A stretch of DNA of 64,000 nucleotides, from NCBI RefSeq assembly GCF_000620705.1, contig NZ_KK211168.1, positions 309,462 through 373,461 of the forward strand. Reading direction: 5' to 3'. Both the position numbers and the translations under genes were made by a program. Within the stretch, counting starts at the first letter, position 1; each line of letters begins with the position of its first letter. The DNA comes from Nocardioides sp. URHA0020. GTDB lineage: Bacteria > Actinomycetota > Actinomycetes > Propionibacteriales > Nocardioidaceae. Shown in pieces: positions 46,258 to 56,124 of the stretch. The notes under the pieces are model-generated. The model was not told where the DNA came from. It saw only the letters and a program-made list of their open reading frames with translations, and searched no databases.

Positions 46258-47367
46258 TCAGCCCCGGCCGCGCTCGTCGAGGAGGTCCAGCTTCTGCTGC
46301 CGGGTCCGCTGCAGGGCGAGCATGGCGGCCGCTCCGGCTGCCGCCGCCTCGGCCTCGCGGGCGTCCTCCTCGGCGACGGCGAGCGGGGCGTCCTCCTGCC
46401 CGACGCTGCCCGCCTCGGCGGCCTCCCGGCGCACGCGCCGGTCGTCCGCCACGGCCTTCTTGACCTCGCGCTTGGTCTCCTTGAGCGAGGCCCGGAGCGC
46501 CCGGGTGCTCATCGTGGCGGCGAGCTGCCGGCGCTGGACCTCCGGGTCCCATCGCACCGTCGGCCACTGCGGGTCCAGGTCGACGAGGGTCTGGGTCAGG
46601 ATCTCGGTGATCGCGAGTCGGGCGTACCACTTGTGGTCGGCCGGGATGACGTACCACGGCGCCGCGTCGGTCGACGTACGCCGGAAGACGTCGGCGTAGG
46701 CCTCCTGGTAGTCGTCCCACTTGCGACGGGTGGGCAGGTCGTTGGTGCTGTACTTCCAGTGCTTGTCGGGCCGGTCGAGGCGCTTCATCAGCCGCAGCCC
46801 CTGCTCGTCGTGACTGACCATCAGGCCGAACTTGAGCACGGTCGTGCCGGCCTCGACCAGGCGCGCCTCGAAGTCGTTGATCTCGTCGTAGCGCTTCTCC
46901 CACACCGGCGGCTCGACCAGCCCGTCGACCCGGGCGATCAGGACGTCCTCGTAGTGCGAGCGGTCGAAGACCCCGATGAGGCCCGGCGCCGGGAGCTGCT
47001 TCCTGATCCGCCACAGGAAGTGGTGCTCCTGCTCCTCCGCGGTGGGCGGACCGAAGGAGCGCAGGGCCACGCCCTGCGGGTCGACCTTGCTCATCACGTG
47101 CCGGGCGACGCCCCCCTTGCCCGCCGTGTCGAGGCCCTGGACCACGACGAGCAGCGAGCGGCCTCCGTCGGTGCGGCCCTCGGCGAAGAGCCGCTCCTGG
47201 AGCTCGCTGAGGAGGTCGCCGCGCTCGCGCCCGAGCGCCTTGGCCGTCCTCTTGCCCGACGCCCAGCCGGGCGTCGCGTCCCGTTCCAGCTTGTCGAGGT
47301 CGAACCCGTCCTCCGCGCGCAGCAACGCGCGCGGGTCCTCGTCCCACCCGTCCTCTGGCTTGCTCAT
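46258..47367 (-). CDS. ppk2: polyphosphate kinase 2 family protein, 369 aa
   Basis: PPK2 kinases transfer phosphate between polyphosphate and nucleotides. Walker A is VVQGLDTAGKGG near residue 75, and the Walker B/lid region is GVFDRSHYEDVLIARV. The conserved FGLMVSHDEQ and WYVIPADHKWYARL follow. After the kinase core comes an extra Ala/Glu/Arg-rich tail of about 80 residues, predicted coiled coil. It starts 2 nt after the PLD-like stop, and that gene's end supplies the GGAGAG ribosome binding site, so the two are an operon. Confidence 0.93.
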   Translation of the reverse strand: MSKPEDGWDEDPRALLRAEDGFDLDKLERDATPGWASGKRTAKALGRERGDLLSELQERLFAEGRTDGGRSLLVVVQGLDTAGKGGVARHVMSKVDPQGVALRSFGPPTAEEQEHHFLWRIRKQLPAPGLIGVFDRSHYEDVLIARVDGLVEPPVWEKRYDEINDFEARLVEAGTTVLKFGLMVSHDEQGLRLMKRLDRPDKHWKYSTNDLPTRRKWDDYQEAYADVFRRTSTDAAPWYVIPADHKWYARLAITEILTQTLVDLDPQWPTVRWDPEVQRRQLAATMSTRALRASLKETKREVKKAVADDRRVRREAAEAGSVGQEDAPLAVAEEDAREAEAAAAGAAAMLALQRTRQQKLDLLDERGRG

Positions 47368-47369
47368 CG

Positions 47370-49121
47370 TCAGCTCTCCTCGCCTGGTCGGGGCCGGCCG
47401 TCCGGGTCGAACAGCAGGTCGTACAGCCGGGGGGCCCACCTCAGCTGGGCTGCGGTGAGCTCCGGCGGTGACAGTCGTCGCAGGCGACCCGGCGGTCGCT
47501 GCTGGTCGCGCGGAGCGCCCGCGAACGCGGCCGCGCGCTCCGCGACCCGCCGCCGTCGCAGCGCACGGCCGGGGATGCTGCCGGTCAACGACTGCGGCAC
47601 CGGGACCGGACGCCGGGGGCGCCGGTCGGCCAGCATCCCCCGCACCCCGGTACGCCGGTCGCCACGCCCACCGGCGTACCACTCGTCGAGCGCGTCGGCG
47701 CTGGACACGAGCGCGTCGAAGAGGTCGTGGGGATCCTCCGGCACCTCGTCGGCGGTGCAGCCGAGGTGCTCGGCGACCAGCGTGCGGAGCAGCGTCCGGG
47801 GGAAGGAGTCGCGCGGGGCGGGATCGTCGAGGTCGCCGCGGTCGTCGAGGACGGCGCAGGCGATCTCGCTGTCGCTGGTCCACGAGCGACGGTTGAGGTT
47901 GTCCGAGCCGACGCTGACCCAGCGGTGGTCGATGATGCAGGTCTTCGAGTGCACGTAGATCGGCAGGCCGCTCTCGTTGGTCAGCCCGAAGAAGGCCACC
48001 CGGTCGCCACCCGCCTCCAGGATCGTCCGCATCGCGAGGCTCCGGCCGTAGAGCTGCGGCACCTCGACCGCGACGCCCTCCCGGTCCGGGACCATGGGCA
48101 GCACCACGACGAGCCGGAGGTCGGGCTTCTCGCGCAGGGCGTTGGCGAAGTGCTCGCCGACCTCCTCGGACCACAGGTACTGGTCCTCGACGTACACCAG
48201 GCGATCCGCCTGGGCGATCGCCTTGGTGTTGCCGAGCATCACGGACCGCTCGCCGTCGGGGGCGAAGTCAAAGGACTTGGGGTAGATCACCGGGAAGGTG
48301 CGCATGATCTGCACGATCTCGCGGCCCTCCGGCCGGAGCGCCGGCGGCGGCGCCTGCTCGCCGAGAGGCTCCGGGACGAGGTCCTCGCGGTGCACCAGGC
48401 TCGAGAGCAGGCGTCCGGGGTTGAGCGTCAGGGGCGTGCTGTCCTCCCACCGCTCGCGGAACGTCGTCTCCACGTCGTGGACGGCCGGCCCGTGGATGGC
48501 GACCTGGACGTCGTGCCAGGCGGGCGTCGGCCCGTACGCGCGCGCCATCTCGACGGGCTGGCGGTCGCCCTGGTGCTTGGCGTCGTCCCGCCGGCCGTGG
48601 CACAGGTCGATTCCACCGACGTACGCCACGTCGCGGGAGGCGTCCTCGGCGTGCCGGATCACCACGAACTTCTGGTGGTGCGCTCCCCTGGTGCGGACCC
48701 GCATGTCGCGCAGGCACTGCCCGCCCGCCGCCCCGATCAGCTCACCCAGCTCGCGGTGACGGTGGGCGCTGAAGCCCAGGCGGTGCCAATGCGAGCGCCA
48801 CAGGAGGCCCCGCACGTCCACCCCGCGGTGCACCGCCGCCACCAGGACGTTGTCGAGCGTGCTGCGGGGGTCGTCGGTCAGCTGTTGGGCGGGGTCGCCC
48901 TCCCAGTCGGCGAAGTAGAACCGGTCACCGGCCCCCAGGGCGGTGATGCGCTCGTGCAGCTCGGCGAAGTAGTCGCGGCCGTGGACCAGGGCCCGGACGG
49001 TGTTGCCACGCGACCATGCCGTGCCGTCACCGCGCGCCGCGTCGATCGAGGTGTGCGCGTTCTCGCGCTCCTCGCTGACCAGCAGCCACTCCTCGACGTC
49101 CACGGGGCACATTGTGCTCAC
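47370..49121 (-). CDS. phospholipase D-like protein, 583 aa
   Basis: Two PLD domains. The second HKD motif is canonical (HSKTCIIDHRWVSVGSDN). The first reads HHQKFVVIRH, with Arg where the catalytic motif has Asp, then an insert before YVGGIDLCHGRRDD. A basic Arg/Pro-rich C-terminal tail of about 100 residues is present. No signal peptide is seen. It may be a phosphatidyltransferase or hydrolase acting on phospholipids. The GTG at 49121 is used; an ATG at 49112 is an alternative. It is co-transcribed with ppk2. Confidence 0.87.
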   Translation of the reverse strand: MSTMCPVDVEEWLLVSEERENAHTSIDAARGDGTAWSRGNTVRALVHGRDYFAELHERITALGAGDRFYFADWEGDPAQQLTDDPRSTLDNVLVAAVHRGVDVRGLLWRSHWHRLGFSAHRHRELGELIGAAGGQCLRDMRVRTRGAHHQKFVVIRHAEDASRDVAYVGGIDLCHGRRDDAKHQGDRQPVEMARAYGPTPAWHDVQVAIHGPAVHDVETTFRERWEDSTPLTLNPGRLLSSLVHREDLVPEPLGEQAPPPALRPEGREIVQIMRTFPVIYPKSFDFAPDGERSVMLGNTKAIAQADRLVYVEDQYLWSEEVGEHFANALREKPDLRLVVVLPMVPDREGVAVEVPQLYGRSLAMRTILEAGGDRVAFFGLTNESGLPIYVHSKTCIIDHRWVSVGSDNLNRRSWTSDSEIACAVLDDRGDLDDPAPRDSFPRTLLRTLVAEHLGCTADEVPEDPHDLFDALVSSADALDEWYAGGRGDRRTGVRGMLADRRPRRPVPVPQSLTGSIPGRALRRRRVAERAAAFAGAPRDQQRPPGRLRRLSPPELTAAQLRWAPRLYDLLFDPDGRPRPGEES

Positions 49122-49193
49122 GGAAGTGGTTCACAAACCAACAATCTCCCCAGCGGCGTTTGCGGGGACGAGTGGCGGCGCAGGATGCGAGTC

Positions 49194-49910
49194 ATGGAGG
49201 GACACCCGACTCGAGCGCGCCGACTGACCCGCGCCGTGGTCTACGCAGTCGTCGTGGCGGTCCCACTGGGGCTCCTCGCCTTCCTCGTCCGCACGCAGTT
49301 CGGACCGCTGGCCGACCTCGACCAGGCCGTGATCGACGCGGCCACCGAGGTCACCCGGGCGCACCCGCGCTTGCAGTCCGTCGCCGAGACCTGGGAGCTC
49401 ATCAGCCAGCCGTGGGTGATGTACCTCGTCCTCGGCGTGCCGGTCTGCCTGTTCGCCTGGTTCCGGCTGCACCTGCGCACCCGCGCCTGGTGGGCCCTCG
49501 CCACGATGGCGACGGGCTGGACCGTGGCGGTGCTGCTCAAGACGATGGTCCAGCGGGGGCGTCCCGTCATCGAGGAGCCCTTCGCCACCCACGCCGGCTA
49601 CTCGTTCCCCTCCGGCCACGCCACCAACAACGCGATCGTGGTGACGATCGTGCTGCTGCTGCTGCGCCCCGTCCTGGGCACCACGGCGCGACGCGTGCTG
49701 CTGGCGGTCGGCGCCGCCTGGGTCCTCCTGACCTGCCTGGACCGCCTGTTCCTGGGTGCCCACTTCCCCTCCGACGTGGTGGCCGGCGTCCTCCTCGGGT
49801 GCGGTCTGTGCATCGCGTCGTACGCCGGCTACGTGGGCTGGAGCCCACCGACCACCTCCACCACCCCCTCGAAGGAGTCAGCAGATGGCGTTCCTCACCA
49901 GGTGGCATGA
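49194..49910 (+). CDS. PAP2 family phosphatase, 238 aa
   Basis: Integral membrane phosphatase with five to six helices. All three PAP2 motifs are present: KTMVQRGRP (K-x6-RP), FPSGHATN and RLFLGAHFPSDVVAG. Members dephosphorylate lipid phosphates such as phosphatidic acid or undecaprenyl pyrophosphate. AGGA lies 9 nt before the ATG at 49194; the ATG at 49185 lacks room for it. The C-terminus overlaps the next PAP2 gene by 26 nt. Confidence 0.92.
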   Translation: MEGHPTRARRLTRAVVYAVVVAVPLGLLAFLVRTQFGPLADLDQAVIDAATEVTRAHPRLQSVAETWELISQPWVMYLVLGVPVCLFAWFRLHLRTRAWWALATMATGWTVAVLLKTMVQRGRPVIEEPFATHAGYSFPSGHATNNAIVVTIVLLLLRPVLGTTARRVLLAVGAAWVLLTCLDRLFLGAHFPSDVVAGVLLGCGLCIASYAGYVGWSPPTTSTTPSKESADGVPHQVA

Positions 49911-50637
49911 CGACCAGTCACGCCCCTCATGGAAGGGCGCCGGACGAGACCTCGCGGTCCGCGTCCTGCTGCCCGTCACCGTGTGGTGGCTGGTGGTCCT
50001 CGCGCTCGGGTGGTCGATCACCGACGGCCCCCTGAAGCACCTGGGCACGTCCGAGGAGCGGATCAACAAGTCGTTGGCCGCCGGGCGCACCGGCCTCCTC
50101 AACGACATCACGCTCTTCTTCTCCTGGACCGGCGCCACCGTCAGCATCGTCGGCCTCTGCCTGGTCGTGGTCGCCCTGGTGTGGTGGCGCACCCGCCACT
50201 GGTGGTACGCCATCGTGCCCCTGATCGCCATCTCGGCGCAGGCGCTGGTCTTCTTCTTCACCACGCTGCTGATCGACCGGGAGCGCCCGGACGTCGAGAA
50301 GCTGGACGACTCGCCGCCCACCTCCAGCTTCCCCAGCGGCCACACCGGCGCCGCGACCGGGCTGTACTTCACCCTCGCGCTGATGGCGCTGCGGATCCGG
50401 CAGCCGGCCCTGCGGGCCGTGGTGGTCACGGCCTGCCTGATGGTGCCGTTCCTGGTGGCCTCGGCCCGGCTCTACCGAGGCATGCACCACCTCAGCGACG
50501 TCGCCGTGGCGATGGTCAACGGCCTGCTGGCGTGCCTGCTGGCCTGGGGCTGGCTGCGGCGCGAGCCCGCGGCCGGGCACGACGTCGCCGCCGACGAGCC
50601 GGCTCTGGACCGGCCGGTGGGTCAGACGCGCGCGTAG
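49885..50637 (+). CDS. PAP2 family phosphatase, 250 aa
   Basis: Second, divergent PAP2 protein with about six helices. Motif 2 (FPSGHTGAATG) and motif 3 (SARLYRGMHHLSDV) are canonical, but motif 1 is TLLIDRERP: the Lys of K-x6-RP is Thr, so phosphate binding may be altered. AAGGAG lies 8 nt before the ATG at 49885, and the start lies inside the first PAP2 gene. It converges on the DUF1206 gene with a 16-nt stop overlap. Confidence 0.9.
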   Translation: MAFLTRWHDDQSRPSWKGAGRDLAVRVLLPVTVWWLVVLALGWSITDGPLKHLGTSEERINKSLAAGRTGLLNDITLFFSWTGATVSIVGLCLVVVALVWWRTRHWWYAIVPLIAISAQALVFFFTTLLIDRERPDVEKLDDSPPTSSFPSGHTGAATGLYFTLALMALRIRQPALRAVVVTACLMVPFLVASARLYRGMHHLSDVAVAMVNGLLACLLAWGWLRREPAAGHDVAADEPALDRPVGQTRA

Positions 50638-51449
50638 CGCGCCCGGGCGAACGAGTAGACGCCGTACGCAGCGAGACCGAGCGCCACCCCGATCAGGATG
50701 ACGCTGCCGGCCGGCAGGTCGCGCAGCGACTTGAGCGCTCCGTCGAGCCCGGTGGCCTTGCGCACCTGCTGCTCCACGGCAGCCACGATGAAGAGCACGC
50801 CGACGGCGACGAGGGCGACGCCCTTGCCGATGTAGCCGACGCGAGCGGCCACGACCGCCCAGTGACCCGGGTGCTCCTGCAGGTCGCGCAGGAACCGCTT
50901 CGTCCAGCCCTTGTAGATGTGGTAGCCGGCGACGCCGAGGATGGCGACCCCGAGGAGACCGACCAGGAACCGGCCGGCCGGCGCCTCCATCAGCGTCCGG
51001 GTGAAGTCCTTGCTCTGCTTGTTGCTGGAGGTGTGACCGCCGAGGGCGAAGGTCATCGCGGTCCACGCGAGGGCGGCGTACATGACCGCCTTGCCGGCAG
51101 CCTTGGCCTTGTCGAACGCCTTGCGGGCGACCACGATCTCGGTCACCTGCCAGATCGCCAGCAGCGCGAAGCCGAGCGTCAGCACCCAGAGCAGGACCAG
51201 CCCGAACGACTGGTGCGCCACGACGGAGAGCGCCCCCGACTGGCTCGCCTGACCGCCGGAGTCGCCCAGCGCCACGTGGACGGTGAGCCACGCGAGCACG
51301 AGGTGCAGCACGCCGCTGGCCGCGTAGCCCAGCCGCGCTCCCCACTCGATCACGGGATGGTCGCCGGCCTTGCCGGCCGCCCCCTTGGCGGCGGTGGCCG
51401 CTCGGTCCATCTGCCCGGACACGCCCTGATCCGCCACGGTCTCCCTCAC
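50622..51449 (-). CDS. DUF1206 family membrane protein, 275 aa
   Basis: Six hydrophobic segments in three pairs: ARLGYAASGVLHLVLAWL, VMYAALAWTAMTF and ARVGYIGKGVALVAVGVLF begin the three DUF1206 repeats. Function unknown; the family is common in actinobacteria. The GTG at 51449 (VRETVADQG) is chosen, with TATGAC about 6 nt upstream as a weak -10. It is divergent from the lipid kinase gene by 63 nt. Confidence 0.88.
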   Translation of the reverse strand: MRETVADQGVSGQMDRAATAAKGAAGKAGDHPVIEWGARLGYAASGVLHLVLAWLTVHVALGDSGGQASQSGALSVVAHQSFGLVLLWVLTLGFALLAIWQVTEIVVARKAFDKAKAAGKAVMYAALAWTAMTFALGGHTSSNKQSKDFTRTLMEAPAGRFLVGLLGVAILGVAGYHIYKGWTKRFLRDLQEHPGHWAVVAARVGYIGKGVALVAVGVLFIVAAVEQQVRKATGLDGALKSLRDLPAGSVILIGVALGLAAYGVYSFARARYARV

Positions 51450-51512
51450 GGCAGTGTCATACCCGGTGCGGGCGGAGGTATACCTCGCACGCTGCGAGGG
51501 AAGGAACCCGGC

Positions 51513-52463
51513 GTGAAGACGAGAGAGGGCGGGATCACCGTCGTGGTCAACCCGACGAAGGTCGACGCCGACGAGGTCCGGGAGACGCTGGTCGCCGCAG
51601 CCCGGTCCGCGGACGTGCCCGAGCCGACGCTGGTGGAGACGACCGCGGAGGATCCCGGCTTCGGCCAGACCCGCGCGGCGATCGCGGACGGCGCCGGCCT
51701 GGTGTGCGCGCTGGGTGGCGACGGCACCGTCCGTGCGGTGGCCCAGGAGCTGGTGGGCTCCGGCGTGCCGCTCGGGCTGCTGCCCGGCGGCACCGGCAAC
51801 CTGCTCGCCCGCAACCTGGCTGACGGGGTGGTCTCGCTGGAGGAGGCCGCACGCGTGGCGTTCACCGGCATCGACCGGACGATCGACGTCGGGTGGCTGG
51901 TCCTCGACCCGTCCCCCGAGCAGCAGCACGGCGTGCCGCGACCCGCCGACAACGTGCACTGCTTCACCGTGATGGCGGGTGTCGGCTTCGACGCCCAGAT
52001 GATGGCCGACGCGCCGGAGGGCGTGAAGGACCGGGCCGGGTGGGCGGCGTACGTCGCCAGCGGCGGCCGACACCTGACGGACCCGCCCTTCGGGCTCGAC
52101 CTGGTCGTGGACGGCCGGACCCGTCCGACCAGCAAGGCCAGGACGGTCGTCGTCGGCAACTGCGGCGAGCTGACCGGCGGCATGGTGCTGCTTCCCGACG
52201 CGCTCATCGACGACGGCCGCCTCGACATCGCGACGGTCAGCCCGGAGAGCCTGACCCAGTGGATCGGCGTGGCGGCGCGCGTCCTCGCGAAGCGGAGCGA
52301 CGGCCCTTCCCTCGAGCGGGACAGCGGATCGGACCTGGTGATCCGCCTCGACCCACCGCAGCTCTGCGAGGTCGACGGCGACGTCCTCACCGAGGCGGCC
52401 AGCGTGCGCTTCGTCGTGCAGCCGGGCTCGCTCGTGGTCCGCGTCGTCGACGGCGACCGCTGA
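51513..52463 (+). CDS. diacylglycerol/lipid kinase family protein, 316 aa
   Basis: DAGK catalytic domain with the opening VVVNPTK, the ATP-binding ALGGDGTVRAV near residue 70 and GLLPGGTGNLLARNL near 90. The C-terminal half is the usual beta-sandwich. It phosphorylates diacylglycerol or a related lipid at the inner membrane face. AAGGA lies 8 nt before the GTG at 51513. The proximity of PAP2 phosphatases, a PLD-like protein and this kinase suggests a lipid-phosphate module; this is inference. Confidence 0.92.
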   Translation: MKTREGGITVVVNPTKVDADEVRETLVAAARSADVPEPTLVETTAEDPGFGQTRAAIADGAGLVCALGGDGTVRAVAQELVGSGVPLGLLPGGTGNLLARNLADGVVSLEEAARVAFTGIDRTIDVGWLVLDPSPEQQHGVPRPADNVHCFTVMAGVGFDAQMMADAPEGVKDRAGWAAYVASGGRHLTDPPFGLDLVVDGRTRPTSKARTVVVGNCGELTGGMVLLPDALIDDGRLDIATVSPESLTQWIGVAARVLAKRSDGPSLERDSGSDLVIRLDPPQLCEVDGDVLTEAASVRFVVQPGSLVVRVVDGDR

Positions 52464-52470
52464 GGCGGCC

Positions 52471-53580
52471 CTACGAGCGGAGGGTGTTGAGCCGCTCCAC
52501 GGTGGTCTCGAACTCGGCGACCAGGTCGGCCATCACGTCCGCGACCGAGCGGACCTCGTTCATCCGGCCGACGATCTGGCCGATCGGCATGGAGATGACG
52601 TCCGGGTCGTTGGCGGCGCTGATCCGGTTGTGGGCGTTGGCGACCAGCAGGTTCTGCAGCGGCATCGGCAGGGGTGCGGGGGCGCCTTCCTCGTTCCACG
52701 CCTCGGTCCACTTGGTCTTGAGCAGCCGGGCGGGCTTGCCGGTGTAGACCCGGGTGCGCACGGTGTCGGACGACGTGGCGCGGGTGAAGGCGGTCTCCCA
52801 GGCCTCGGCGTTGGCGGCCCCCATGAGCTGGTACTCCTCGGTGCCGAGCCAGATCGAGCCCATCCAGGCACCCTGGGCGCCGAGCGCGAGCGACGCGGCG
52901 ATCTGGCGACCGGAGCCGATGCCGCCGGCACCCAGCACGGGCACGTCGGGCCCGACGGCGTCCACGATGTCGGGCTGCAGGACCGTGCTGGCGACCTCGC
53001 CGGTGTGGCCGCCGGCCTCGTAGCCCTGGGCCACGATGATGTCGACGCCGTTGGCGACGTGCGAGAGCGCGTGCTTGGCGGCGCCGGCGAGCGCGGCGAT
53101 CTTGATGCCGTGGTCGTGGCACTTCTCGATGATGTCGGCGGGCGGCGAGCCGAGCGCGTTGGCGATCAGCACCGGCCGGTGCTGCAGGGCGACGTCGAGG
53201 TGCGACCGCGCCACGGAGTGCAGCCAGCCGAGCACCCCCTCACGACCCTCGCCCTCCGGGAGCGGGGGTACGCCGAGCCTGAGCAGCGTCTCGTCGACGA
53301 ACCTCCTGTGGTCCTCGGGGATCATCGCGCCCAGGTCGAGCGACGTGCCCTCGGTCGGGATCTTCATCGGCATCACGATGTCGACGCCGTACGGCTTGCC
53401 GTCGGTGTTGGCGTCGAGCCAGGTCAGGACCCGCTCGAGCTCCTCGGTGTCGTTGAACCGGACGCAGCCGAGGACGCCGAGCCCGCCGGCCCGTGACACC
53501 GCCGCGGCGACGTGCTCGGAGGGGGTGAACGCGAAGATCGGGTACTCGATCCCGAACTCCTCACACAGGGGGGTGCGCAT
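52471..53580 (-). CDS. nitronate monooxygenase family flavoprotein, 369 aa
   Basis: TIM-barrel FMN enzyme: [11 protein letters not shown] at the start, [26 protein letters not shown] and [17 protein letters not shown] (phosphate-binding loop). Members oxidise nitroalkanes or act as enoyl reductases; mycobacterial relatives occur in the cholesterol-degradation regulons. It lies 15 nt downstream of the fadD19-like gene on the same strand and is probably in its operon, which fits a role in steroid or lipid catabolism. Confidence 0.9.
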   Translation of the reverse strand: MRTPLCEEFGIEYPIFAFTPSEHVAAAVSRAGGLGVLGCVRFNDTEELERVLTWLDANTDGKPYGVDIVMPMKIPTEGTSLDLGAMIPEDHRRFVDETLLRLGVPPLPEGEGREGVLGWLHSVARSHLDVALQHRPVLIANALGSPPADIIEKCHDHGIKIAALAGAAKHALSHVANGVDIIVAQGYEAGGHTGEVASTVLQPDIVDAVGPDVPVLGAGGIGSGRQIAASLALGAQGAWMGSIWLGTEEYQLMGAANAEAWETAFTRATSSDTVRTRVYTGKPARLLKTKWTEAWNEEGAPAPLPMPLQNLLVANAHNRISAANDPDVISMPIGQIVGRMNEVRSVADVMADLVAEFETTVERLNTLRS

Positions 53581-53595
53581 GCTTCTCCTGAAGAG

Positions 53596-55257
53596 TCAGA
53601 CGGACGTGGGGTCGACGGTCGCGGCCTTCGCCGCGAAGCCCGCGAGCGCGAGCTCCTTGGCGGCGGGGTACTGCGCCTTGCCGGCCGCGTTGCGCGGCAC
53701 CTGGTCGACCAGGGTCAGGGTGCGCGGCAGCTTGTAGCCGGAGAGGTGCGCGCGCAGGTAGGCGCGCAGCTCCTCGAGCTCCAGCGACGCCCCCTCGCGC
53801 AGCTCGACGACCGCGGCGACCGCCTGGCCGTACTTCTCGTCGGGGACGCCGACCACGAGCACGTCGTACACGGCCGGGTGACCCTTGATGGCCATCTCGA
53901 CCTCCTCGGGGTAGACCTTCTCCCCGCCGGTGTTGACGCAGTTGGAGCCGCGACCGAGCAGCGTGACGCGGCGACCCTCCTCGATGCGGGCGAAGTCGCC
54001 GGGCACGGAGTAGCGCTCGCCGTCGATCACCAGGAAGGTCGAGGCCGACTTGACCGGGTCCTTGTAGTAGCCGATCGGCACCGAGCCACCGCGACCGAGG
54101 CGTCCGACCTTGCCCACGTCGGTGTCGGGGTCGAGGAACTCGTTGTTCTCGTCGAGGACCACACCGCTCGAGGCGAGGCCGACCACCGGACCGTCGGTGC
54201 TGATGTTGTTGGCGTCCGCCATCCCCATGCCCTGGAAGCCGGTCTCGGTCGCGCCGACGGAGTCGGTGAAGATCGAGTTGGGGAAGGCCGCCATCCAGCG
54301 CGCCTTGACCTGCGGACTGAAGATCGCGGCGCTGCTCGAGATCGCGACCAGGTTCGAGGCGTCGTACGGCGTGCCGGTCTCGGCCTTCGCCTCGTAGGCC
54401 TCGATCAGCGGGCGGGCCATCGCGTCACCGGTCATGAAGATCAGCTGGATCTTGTCGGCCTCGATGATCTCCCAGGTGCGCACCGGGTCGAACTTGGGCT
54501 CGACGATCGTGAGGTGGCCTGCGAAGAGATGCATCAGCAGGCCCGACTGGGCCCCGCCGTGCATCAGCGGGCTGAGCGGGAAGGTCGCCATCCGCGGGGC
54601 GGTGGCCTGGCTGGACTGCGTGGTCTCCTCCAGCAGCTCGCCGGTGTAGAAGTCGGTGCCGCCGCCGAGGACGCGCCACCAGTCCTCCTGTCGCCACATG
54701 ACGCCCTTCGGGAAGCCGGTCGTGCCGCCGGTGTAGATGATGTGGATGTCGTCGGGGCTCCGCTCGCCGAAGTCACGCTCGGCGCTCTGCCCGGCGACGG
54801 CGTCGTCGTAGTGCACGCCGCCGTAGGAGGAGAAGTCCGACTGGTCGTCGGGGTCGAGCGCGTCGTCGACGACGATCGCCGTCCTGAGCTTCTCGTGCTT
54901 GTCCCAGATCGCCGCGACCAGCGGTGCGTACGAGCGCTCGTGGATCACCGCGACCACGTCGGCGTTGTCGAAGAGGTAGTTGAGCTCGCCCTCGACGTAG
55001 CGGTAGTTCACGTTGATGTTGACGGCTCGGATCTTGGTGACGGCGAGCACCGCGACGACGTGCTCGATGCTGTTCTTCGCATAGATCGCCACGTGGTCGC
55101 CCGGGCCCACCCCCTGCGACAGCAGGTAGTGCGCGAGCCGGTTGGCGTCGGCCTCCAGCTCGGCGTACGTCACCACCCGGTCCCCGACCTTCAGCGCGGG
55201 GTTGTCCGGCGCGGCGTCGACCGCGTGTTCGAAGAGGTCAGCGATGTTGTGAGCCAC
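53596..55257 (-). CDS. fadD19: acyl-CoA synthetase, FadD19-like, 553 aa
   Basis: ANL-superfamily adenylating enzyme. The AMP-binding loop is [15 protein letters not shown] near residue 175, and the adenylate region near the C-terminus contains [20 protein letters not shown]. The catalytic Lys region [20 protein letters not shown] is present. Divergence from an EchA19-like gene copies the mycobacterial Rv3515c/Rv3516 pair, in which FadD19 activates C24-branched steroid side chains with CoA. TAGTCT lies 7 nt before the GTG at 55257, and a KstR-like operator overlaps that box. Confidence 0.9.
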   Translation of the reverse strand: MAHNIADLFEHAVDAAPDNPALKVGDRVVTYAELEADANRLAHYLLSQGVGPGDHVAIYAKNSIEHVVAVLAVTKIRAVNINVNYRYVEGELNYLFDNADVVAVIHERSYAPLVAAIWDKHEKLRTAIVVDDALDPDDQSDFSSYGGVHYDDAVAGQSAERDFGERSPDDIHIIYTGGTTGFPKGVMWRQEDWWRVLGGGTDFYTGELLEETTQSSQATAPRMATFPLSPLMHGGAQSGLLMHLFAGHLTIVEPKFDPVRTWEIIEADKIQLIFMTGDAMARPLIEAYEAKAETGTPYDASNLVAISSSAAIFSPQVKARWMAAFPNSIFTDSVGATETGFQGMGMADANNISTDGPVVGLASSGVVLDENNEFLDPDTDVGKVGRLGRGGSVPIGYYKDPVKSASTFLVIDGERYSVPGDFARIEEGRRVTLLGRGSNCVNTGGEKVYPEEVEMAIKGHPAVYDVLVVGVPDEKYGQAVAAVVELREGASLELEELRAYLRAHLSGYKLPRTLTLVDQVPRNAAGKAQYPAAKELALAGFAAKAATVDPTSV

Positions 55258-55264
55258 GCCCGCG

Positions 55265-55270
55265 AGACTA
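55265..55270 (-). promoter_or_regulatory. -10 box TAGTCT, putative leaderless promoter of fadD19
   Basis: TAGTCT on the minus strand is followed by 7 nt and the GTG at 55257. It overlaps the first bases of the KstR-like site, so repressor binding would block it. Confidence 0.5.
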
Positions 55271-55282
55271 GAACACGTTCTT
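55269..55282. promoter_or_regulatory. KstR-like operator TAGAACACGTTCTT
   Basis: Fits TNNAACNNGTTNNA except at the last base. It lies in the 48-bp gap between the divergent fadD19-like and echA19-like genes. Confidence 0.65.
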
Positions 55283-55305
55283 GTTCTTGGCTAGCATCCC
55301 GAACC

Positions 55306-56124
55306 ATGACCGAGTCCTCCTCGCAGCCCCCGGCTCCCGCGACCGCACCGCACTGCCTCGTCGAGCAGGACGGCCACAAGCTGGTCGTCACGATGAACCG
55401 GCCGGAGGCCCGCAACGCCCTCTCCGGCGAGATGATGGCGATCATGGAGGAGGCCTGGGACCGGGTCAACGACGACGACTCGATCCGGGTCTGCATCCTG
55501 ACGGGCGCCGGCGGCTACTTCTGCGCGGGGATGGACCTGAAGGCCGCGACCAAGCGCTCGCCCAGCGAGAGCTTCGAGGCCGGCTTCGACCCGACCGTGA
55601 TCAAAGGTCTGCTCAAGGGCTTCCGGCTCACCAAGCCGCTGATCGCGGCGGTGGAGGGCCCGGCAATCGCGGGCGGCACCGAGATCCTCCAGGGCACCGA
55701 CATCCGGATCGCCGGCGAGTCGGCCCGGTTCGGCGTCGCCGAGGCGCGGTGGAGCCTGTATCCGATGGGCGGCTCCGCCGTCCGGCTCCCCCGGCAGATC
55801 CCGTACACGATCGCGATGGACCTGCTGCTGACCGGTCGCGCCATCAAGGCGCCGGAGGCCAAGGAGATCGGGCTGATCGGCACGGTCGTGCCGGACGGCG
55901 AAGCGCTGGCGAAGGCCCACGAGATCGCCGACCTCATCTGCGCCAACGGTCCGCTCGCCGTGCAGGCGATCCTGAAGACCGTCCGCGACTCGGAGGGCAA
56001 GCACGAGGAGGACTGCTGGGCCGACGACGCCGTGGTCGGGAAGGCCGTGTTCGCGTCCGACGACGCGAAGGAGGGACCGCGGGCCTTCGCCGAGAAGCGC
56101 GCGCCGCAGTTCCAGGGGCGCTAG
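55306..56124 (+). CDS. echA19: enoyl-CoA hydratase/crotonase family, EchA19-like, 272 aa
   Basis: Crotonase fold. The oxyanion-hole segments are [11 protein letters not shown] near residue 75 and [19 protein letters not shown] near 115. [20 protein letters not shown] follows. It should hydrate or isomerise enoyl-CoA intermediates of side-chain beta-oxidation. The length and divergent orientation to fadD19 match mycobacterial echA19. TAGCAT lies 8 nt before the ATG at 55306. It converges on the CE7 esterase with no gap between stops. Confidence 0.92.
   Translation: MTESSSQPPAPATAPHCLVEQDGHKLVVTMNRPEARNALSGEMMAIMEEAWDRVNDDDSIRVCILTGAGGYFCAGMDLKAATKRSPSESFEAGFDPTVIKGLLKGFRLTKPLIAAVEGPAIAGGTEILQGTDIRIAGESARFGVAEARWSLYPMGGSAVRLPRQIPYTIAMDLLLTGRAIKAPEAKEIGLIGTVVPDGEALAKAHEIADLICANGPLAVQAILKTVRDSEGKHEEDCWADDAVVGKAVFASDDAKEGPRAFAEKRAPQFQGR

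Noticed and set aside
53512..55305. Plus-strand frame running into echA19, opposite fadD19
   Set aside because: No domain content; the EchA19-like protein starts cleanly at 55306 after a -10 box.
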